A DNA stretch of 27,534 bases from an uncultured Collinsella sp. (GTDB lineage Bacteria; Actinomycetota; Coriobacteriia; Coriobacteriales; Coriobacteriaceae), in contig CABUDQ010000028.1 in NCBI GenBank assembly GCA_902490365.1, positions 1 through 27,534 on the forward strand, given 5' to 3'. This document shows, one piece after another, positions 23,750 to 27,534 of the stretch (position 1 is the stretch's first letter; every line of letters begins with the position of its first letter). The translations under genes were made by a program, and so were the position numbers. The notes below the pieces were generated by a model. The model had not been told where the DNA came from. It was given only the letters and a program-made list of their open reading frames with translations, and ran no database searches.

Positions 23750-24802
23750 ATGAATCCCAGGACTAAATCTCAGGACATTCGCGACTTGAGCCAAAACGAT
23801 ATTCGCGAGCTCGTGGCCGAACTTGGCCAGCCCGCCTTCCGCGCGAAGCAGCTCATCGAATGGGTCTTTGAGAAGAACGTTTGTTCGTTTGACGATATGA
23901 CCAACCTTCCCAACGCTTTCCGTGAGCAGCTTAAAGAGGCTTTTGCCTTTGATACGCCGACTGAACTCACCAAGCAGGTTTCCAAAGATGGCTCGCGCAA
24001 GTATCTGCTCGAGTACCACGATGGCATTTCCGTCGAGACTGTCGGCATGCCCCGTCGTAACAAACTTTCCGTCTGCGTTTCCACCCAGGCAGGCTGCGGC
24101 ATGGGCTGCGCCTTTTGCGCTACCGGTCTCAACGGCCTCAAGCGCTCTCTGACCGCTCAAGAGATCGTCGACCAGGTGCTTCATGTATCCAACGACTTTG
24201 GCGAGCGCGCCACGAGCGTTGTCTTCATGGGCCAGGGCGAGCCGTTTGCCAACTACGACGAGGTTCTCAAGGCATTGCGTATCCTCAACGACCCCGATGG
24301 TATCGGTATCGGCGCTCGTCACCTCACCGTCTCTACCAGCGGCGTTATTCCCGGTATTCGCAAATTTGCCGATATCCCCGAGCAGTTCACTCTTGCCGTT
24401 TCCCTGCATTCCGCCATCCAGTCGACGCGCAATAAGCTCATGCCCGGTGTTAAGAAGTACACGCTGCTTCGCCTTCACGAAGCGCTTCAGCTCTACACCG
24501 AGAAGACTGGCCGCCGCCCGACCTATGAGTATGCCATGATCGAAGGCGTCAACGATACGAATCCCGAGATGCAGGCACTCTGCGACTTCTGCGAGGGAAC
24601 GCTGTGCCACGTTAACCTGATTCAACTTAACGACATCGAGGGCAGCCCGCTCAAGCCGTCGCCGATTCATAAGGTTGAGGATCTTCAGCGTCGTCTTGAG
24701 TCCCGTGGCATCGAGACCACGATTCGTAACTCCCGTGGTAACGATATTGACGCCGCTTGCGGGCAGCTGAAACAGCGCTTCAAAGTTCAGAAGAACGCAT
24801 AG
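23750..24802 (+). CDS. rlmN: 23S rRNA (adenine-C2) methyltransferase, radical SAM
   Basis: A 350-residue enzyme that methylates A2503 of 23S rRNA (and A37 of some tRNAs). The radical-SAM cluster is C-x3-C-x2-C (Cys116, 120, 123 in GCGMGCAFCATG). Cys109, seven residues before it, and Cys337 in DIDAACGQL match the two extra catalytic cysteines of E. coli RlmN. FMGQGEP and the SLHS segment are also present. Codon use is biased to T-ending codons (GTT, CGT), unlike the neighbours, as in well-expressed genes. A parS-like site and a hairpin follow the stop. It is a single gene. Confidence 0.97.
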   Translation: MNPRTKSQDIRDLSQNDIRELVAELGQPAFRAKQLIEWVFEKNVCSFDDMTNLPNAFREQLKEAFAFDTPTELTKQVSKDGSRKYLLEYHDGISVETVGMPRRNKLSVCVSTQAGCGMGCAFCATGLNGLKRSLTAQEIVDQVLHVSNDFGERATSVVFMGQGEPFANYDEVLKALRILNDPDGIGIGARHLTVSTSGVIPGIRKFADIPEQFTLAVSLHSAIQSTRNKLMPGVKKYTLLRLHEALQLYTEKTGRRPTYEYAMIEGVNDTNPEMQALCDFCEGTLCHVNLIQLNDIEGSPLKPSPIHKVEDLQRRLESRGIETTIRNSRGNDIDAACGQLKQRFKVQKNA

Positions 24803-24820
24803 GGGAGTCGCACTCCAAAA

Positions 24821-24836
24821 CGTTTCATGTGAAACA
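24821..24836. promoter_or_regulatory. Imperfect parS site
   Basis: CGTTTCATGTGAAACA matches the parS consensus TGTTTCACGTGAAACA at 14 of 16 positions. It lies 18 bases after rlmN, about 2.2 kb from the three perfect sites. Confidence 0.6.
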
Positions 24837-24839
24837 TCG

Positions 24840-24876
24840 AACGGCCCCTGTTGCAGGATATGCAACCGTGGCCGTT
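24840..24876 (+). terminator. Terminator-like hairpin after rlmN
   Basis: AACGGCC pairs with GGCCGTT, enclosing an inner GTTGCA/TGCAAC stem; TTTCATTTATT follows. It is the likely end of the rlmN message. Confidence 0.7.
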
Positions 24877-24936
24877 TCATTTATTGACCTCAATTTTGGA
24901 CCGCTGCTAGCTTTCCCATTTTTTTGGCCAAAATAA

Positions 24937-24970
24937 GGGGCCCTTGTCTCATGAATCAGACAAGGGCCCC
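24937..24970 (-). terminator. Strong terminator of the parAB unit
   Basis: GGGGCCCTTGTCT (24937-24949) and AGACAAGGGCCCC (24958-24970) form a perfect 13-bp stem. On the minus strand a T-rich tail (TTATTTT) follows. It lies about 30 bases past the stop of the small membrane gene that ends the parA-parB unit. Confidence 0.88.
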
Positions 24971-25000
24971 CTCAAAATATGCAGGGTAATCGTAAGGTAC

Positions 25001-25255
25001 CTAATAGCCTACATTTTCCCATTGGTTGTTAACCCAACCTTGATTAATCTTAGGATTTTTCGTTACCTGAGCAGTGCGCATGGCAACATCTTCTGTCATA
25101 ACATCCATTTTCTTCTTGGATGTATCAACGATATCTTGCGCGCTACGAAGCAAACGACCTCGAAGTTCATCGTCTGTCGCGATCTTATAGCCAGCAAAGG
25201 CACCAGCCGCGACAGTCGTCGCCAACGCAATCGCAGTAAAAATCTTATTCCTCAT
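25001..25255 (-). CDS. Small membrane protein translationally coupled to parB
   Basis: An 84-residue protein beginning MRNKIFTAIALATTVAAGAF, a basic start followed by one hydrophobic helix (about 5-23), then a charged, probably helical domain and a polar tail. It somewhat resembles YtxH-type small membrane proteins, but I do not recognise a family. GGAGG lies five bases before the ATG at 25253-25255, which is inside the last codons of parB (overlap 25245-25255). An in-frame start at 25273 is less likely. It is the last gene before the strong terminator, so it is probably made in proportion to ParB. Confidence 0.75.
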   Translation of the reverse strand: MRNKIFTAIALATTVAAGAFAGYKIATDDELRGRLLRSAQDIVDTSKKKMDVMTEDVAMRTAQVTKNPKINQGWVNNQWENVGY

Positions 25256-26150
25256 CTTGGCCTCCTTGATCAAACTGAATCATTTCACCAAGAATACGAG
25301 AGAGCTCTTCCTCGTCTTTAAATTCAATCTCAATCTTATTCTTTCCACGCGAGCTCTTCACACGCACGTTGGTATTAAATACCTGACGAAGTACACGCGC
25401 AGCCTTTTTAAAAGACTGAGGCGTTGCAGGCCGCGGCGTCTTAGGTGTCTCTCCGGCAGAAAACAATGGAGCAAGATTTTCTGTCGCTCTTACGGAAAGG
25501 CCCTCCGCAACAACCTTCTCTGCAAGTCGAATTCGAGCATCCTCATAGGGAACTGCAAGAATCGCACGTGCGTGACCAGCAGTAAGTTTACCCTCAAAAA
25601 TCATCTGCTGAACTACTTCGGGGAGATCGAGAAGGCGCAGCGAGTTTGTAATTGCAGAGCGTGACTTGCTTACGGCCTTCGACAATGCCTCCTGGGTCAT
25701 ACCGCTAGCATCGATGAGCTGGCGATAGCCCTTAGCCTCTTCGACGGGATTCAGATCAGAACGCTGAAGGTTTTCGATAAGAGCAAGAGCCAGCATCTCT
25801 TCATCATTAACATCTTTAATGATGACAGGCAGTTCTTCAAGACCAGCAAGCTTTGATGCCTGGTACCGACGCTCACCAGCGATGATCTCATAGCCGTTTC
25901 CATGCTTGCGAACCAAAAGCGGCTGCAAAACGCCATGTTCTTGGATTGACTCACTTAACTCACGAAGTTCAGTTTCGTTAAAGTGAATTCGTGGCTGATT
26001 AGGGTTGGGAACAATATCCTCAATAGGTAGTTTTGTTTCAGATGCGGCATTTGAAGCCGATGTAGCCGAACCACCGGTCTCATACTCAGCCTCTGAGACC
26101 AAAGCATTGAGTCCACGTCCCAATCCGCCACGTTTCTTTACACTAGGCAC
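25245..26150 (-). CDS. parB: Chromosome-partitioning protein ParB (Spo0J)
   Basis: A 301-residue parS-binding CTPase. The N-terminal tail KKRGGLGRGLNAL is the ParA-stimulating peptide. The N-domain has NPNQPR and GERRYQA (92-98, CTP binding), then ENLQRSDLNPVEEA, a helix-turn-helix around 150-176 (MTQEALSKAVSKSRSAITN) that reads parS, and a C-terminal dimer domain after a linker. The GTG start overlaps the end of parA by eight bases. Its targets, three perfect parS sites, lie upstream of parA. No residue appears missing. Confidence 0.96.
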   Translation of the reverse strand: MPSVKKRGGLGRGLNALVSEAEYETGGSATSASNAASETKLPIEDIVPNPNQPRIHFNETELRELSESIQEHGVLQPLLVRKHGNGYEIIAGERRYQASKLAGLEELPVIIKDVNDEEMLALALIENLQRSDLNPVEEAKGYRQLIDASGMTQEALSKAVSKSRSAITNSLRLLDLPEVVQQMIFEGKLTAGHARAILAVPYEDARIRLAEKVVAEGLSVRATENLAPLFSAGETPKTPRPATPQSFKKAARVLRQVFNTNVRVKSSRGKNKIEIEFKDEEELSRILGEMIQFDQGGQDEE

Positions 26151-26943
26151 GCTTGATCACCTCTTTTGCAAGGTTCATATAAGCTTTTGCACCCTTATTT
26201 TGAGGTGCATAGGTAATTACTGGTTCTCCAAAAGACGGAGCTTCGGAGATTTTAACCGTACGGGGGATTAGCGTCTTAAATGCCTTATCACCAAAGTACG
26301 ATTGAACCTCCTCAACAACCTGATTCGATAGAGAAGTACGCGAGTCATACATGGTCATAAGCACACCATAGGTGTCTAAGCCCTTGTTCAGACGTGATTT
26401 GACCATCTTCATTGACTCTAGCAGCTTCGTAACGCCCTCGAGTGCATAGTACTCGCACTGGATCGGAATCAAAACGCTGTCTGCTGCGGTCAAGGCATTG
26501 ATAGTAAGCAGGCCGAGCGAAGGAGGACAGTCAATGAAAATAAAATCGAACTCGTCCTGAATCGGCTCAAGCAAATCTTTGAGGCGGGTTTCACGAGCAA
26601 TTGCGCTTACGAGCTCAATTTCGGCACCTGCAAGCTGAATCGTAGCTGGAATTACGAATACCTTTTTGCAATTTGTATCAAGAACAAGCGATTCTGCCGG
26701 CACATCATTCAACAATGCATCATAGATGCAGTGATCAAGGTCTTCTTTTTCAATTCCAAATCCACTGGTGCTGTTTCCCTGCGGATCAAAATCGACAATC
26801 AGTGTCTTACGACCCTGCTCACCCAGTGCTGCTGCAAGGTTTACAGCCGTCGTTGACTTACCGACGCCGCCTTTTTGATTGATGATTGCAATGATACGCG
26901 TGTCTTTTGCGTTCTTAGAACGCTTAACGTCGCGAAATCCCAC
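26143..26943 (-). CDS. parA: Chromosome-partitioning ATPase ParA (Soj)
   Basis: A 266-residue deviant Walker ATPase that works with ParB in origin segregation. Deviant P-loop KGGVGKST (about 24-31), VDFDPQGNST and FIDCPPSLG are all present. The start is a GTG (26941-26943) behind AGGAGG; residues 1-15 form a short basic extension. It is followed by parB with an eight-base overlap and preceded by the parS cluster, which covers the probable promoter region, so ParB binding could influence parA expression. Confidence 0.96.
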   Translation of the reverse strand: MGFRDVKRSKNAKDTRIIAIINQKGGVGKSTTAVNLAAALGEQGRKTLIVDFDPQGNSTSGFGIEKEDLDHCIYDALLNDVPAESLVLDTNCKKVFVIPATIQLAGAEIELVSAIARETRLKDLLEPIQDEFDFIFIDCPPSLGLLTINALTAADSVLIPIQCEYYALEGVTKLLESMKMVKSRLNKGLDTYGVLMTMYDSRTSLSNQVVEEVQSYFGDKAFKTLIPRTVKISEAPSFGEPVITYAPQNKGAKAYMNLAKEVIKRA

Positions 26944-26982
26944 GGTCCCTCCTGGTGTGTATTAAAGCTGTCAAACGGAGGA

Positions 26983-26998
26983 TGTTTCACGTGAAACA
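26983..26998. promoter_or_regulatory. parS site 1
   Basis: TGTTTCACGTGAAACA is the exact 16-bp palindromic ParB site. It is 40 bases upstream of the parA start. Confidence 0.97.
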
Positions 26999-27021
26999 TT
27001 CCGATTCGATATCAACCGCCA

Positions 27022-27037
27022 TGTTTCACGTGAAACA
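27022..27037. promoter_or_regulatory. parS site 2
   Basis: A second perfect TGTTTCACGTGAAACA, exactly 39 bases from the first. Confidence 0.97.
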
Positions 27038-27060
27038 CTGCAAGTTGTTAGTATCCATTA

Positions 27061-27076
27061 TGTTTCACGTGAAACA
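27061..27076. promoter_or_regulatory. parS site 3
   Basis: A third perfect copy, again exactly 39 bases on; it ends one base before the rsmG stop codon. Confidence 0.97.
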
Positions 27077-27077
27077 T

Positions 27078-27534
27078 CTAGGCAAGCGGATTCTTCTTAG
27101 CCATGCCATTTGCACGAGGCAATGAAACGGATGCTGGATGACTCTTCTTGAGAACAATGAACTCCCTGTGGCCCAAGCCCTCAGGCAAATCGATTGCGTC
27201 ATTAAGAAGCAAAGTGAAGCCGCAAATCTTAGCTGCCGACATACCTGAAACTAGCTCCTCATCCGAAGGATTACCCTTGGTGATAACAAATAGACCTCCA
27301 TCCTTGAGGAACGGAGCCGCATACTCAACAAGAATCGGTAGAGGGGCAAGTGCGCGGGCGGTTACGACAGAAAACTGCTTCTTATGGCTTCGAGCATATT
27401 CTTCAAGGCGATCATGAATCGCATGAGCATGTTTCAACCCAAGAGCATGAACAAAAGAATTGACGGCATCAACCTTCTTACCAACAGAGTCAATATAAGT
27501 AGTTTTACGATGCGTGGTTATGGTTAACGGAATA
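27078..27534 (-). CDS. rsmG: 16S rRNA (guanine527-N7) methyltransferase RsmG, C-terminal part
   Basis: The last 152 codons of RsmG (GidB), open to the window edge. The frame reads IDSVGKKVDAVNSFVHALGL, then FSVVTARALAPLPILVEYAAPFLKDGG and HREFIVLKK, matching the second half of the SAM-binding fold in this family. The N-terminal part with the SAM loop lies beyond the window. rsmG directly upstream of parA-parB is the classical origin-proximal order. Confidence 0.93.
   Translation of the reverse strand, partial: IPLTITTHRKTTYIDSVGKKVDAVNSFVHALGLKHAHAIHDRLEEYARSHKKQFSVVTARALAPLPILVEYAAPFLKDGGLFVITKGNPSDEELVSGMSAAKICGFTLLLNDAIDLPEGLGHREFIVLKKSHPASVSLPRANGMAKKNPLA

Noticed and set aside
23654..24880. 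Minus-strand 408-codon open frame opposite rlmN
   Set aside because: rlmN is unmistakable on the plus strand with all catalytic cysteines; this frame is its shadow and would also overlap the start of ddl.

Overview
The window looks like a piece of a Coriobacteriia chromosome (Actinomycetota), most like Collinsella. That assignment is an inference from gene content, the GC-rich coding style and the actinobacterial PurC type; no search was run. The right end is the neighbourhood of a replication origin: the 3' part of rsmG, then parA (soj) and parB, with three perfect parS sites between rsmG and parA. Most genes lie on the minus strand, that is, transcribed away from the presumed origin beyond the right edge. 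The parAB/rsmG end is visibly richer in A and T than the rest.

Left to right: 1-516 holds no convincing gene but carries a degraded copy of a tRNA-associated repeat. A TraX-family membrane protein (517-1314) sits between that repeat and an intact tRNA-Lys(UUU) locus. Next comes an M29 aminopeptidase, then a purC operon with a coupled membrane protein, then a two-component system (OmpR-type regulator and HAMP/HisKA kinase). A coupled pair follows (TSCPD-domain protein and Tat/lipobox lipoprotein), then purB. Between purB and tRNA-Gly(CCC) is a repeat-rich stretch containing two partial copies of the tRNA-Gly 3' end.

The middle carries cell-surface genes. One encodes a 1143-residue sortase-anchored adhesin with an N-terminal thioester domain and six Cna-B/SpaA-like modules. 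Convergent to it is a two-gene unit: a 1065-residue membrane protein whose M28-peptidase-like fold is interrupted by about 680 acidic, low-complexity residues, and a small single-pass membrane protein. Then come two overlapping WYL-domain regulators on the plus strand (PafB/PafC-like). They are convergent with a ddl-dinG unit whose DinG has both an exonuclease domain and four cysteines placed like an iron-sulfur cluster. rlmN is divergent from ddl, and parB is translationally coupled to a small membrane protein.

The most unusual items are: the recurring tRNA-downstream cassette (tRNA, bidirectional terminator, opposite-strand T-arm, hairpins tipped GC-TTC-GC, truncated tRNA copy); the split and probably catalytically altered M28-like protein; the thioester adhesin; the three parS sites at an exact 39-bp period; and the parB-coupled membrane protein.
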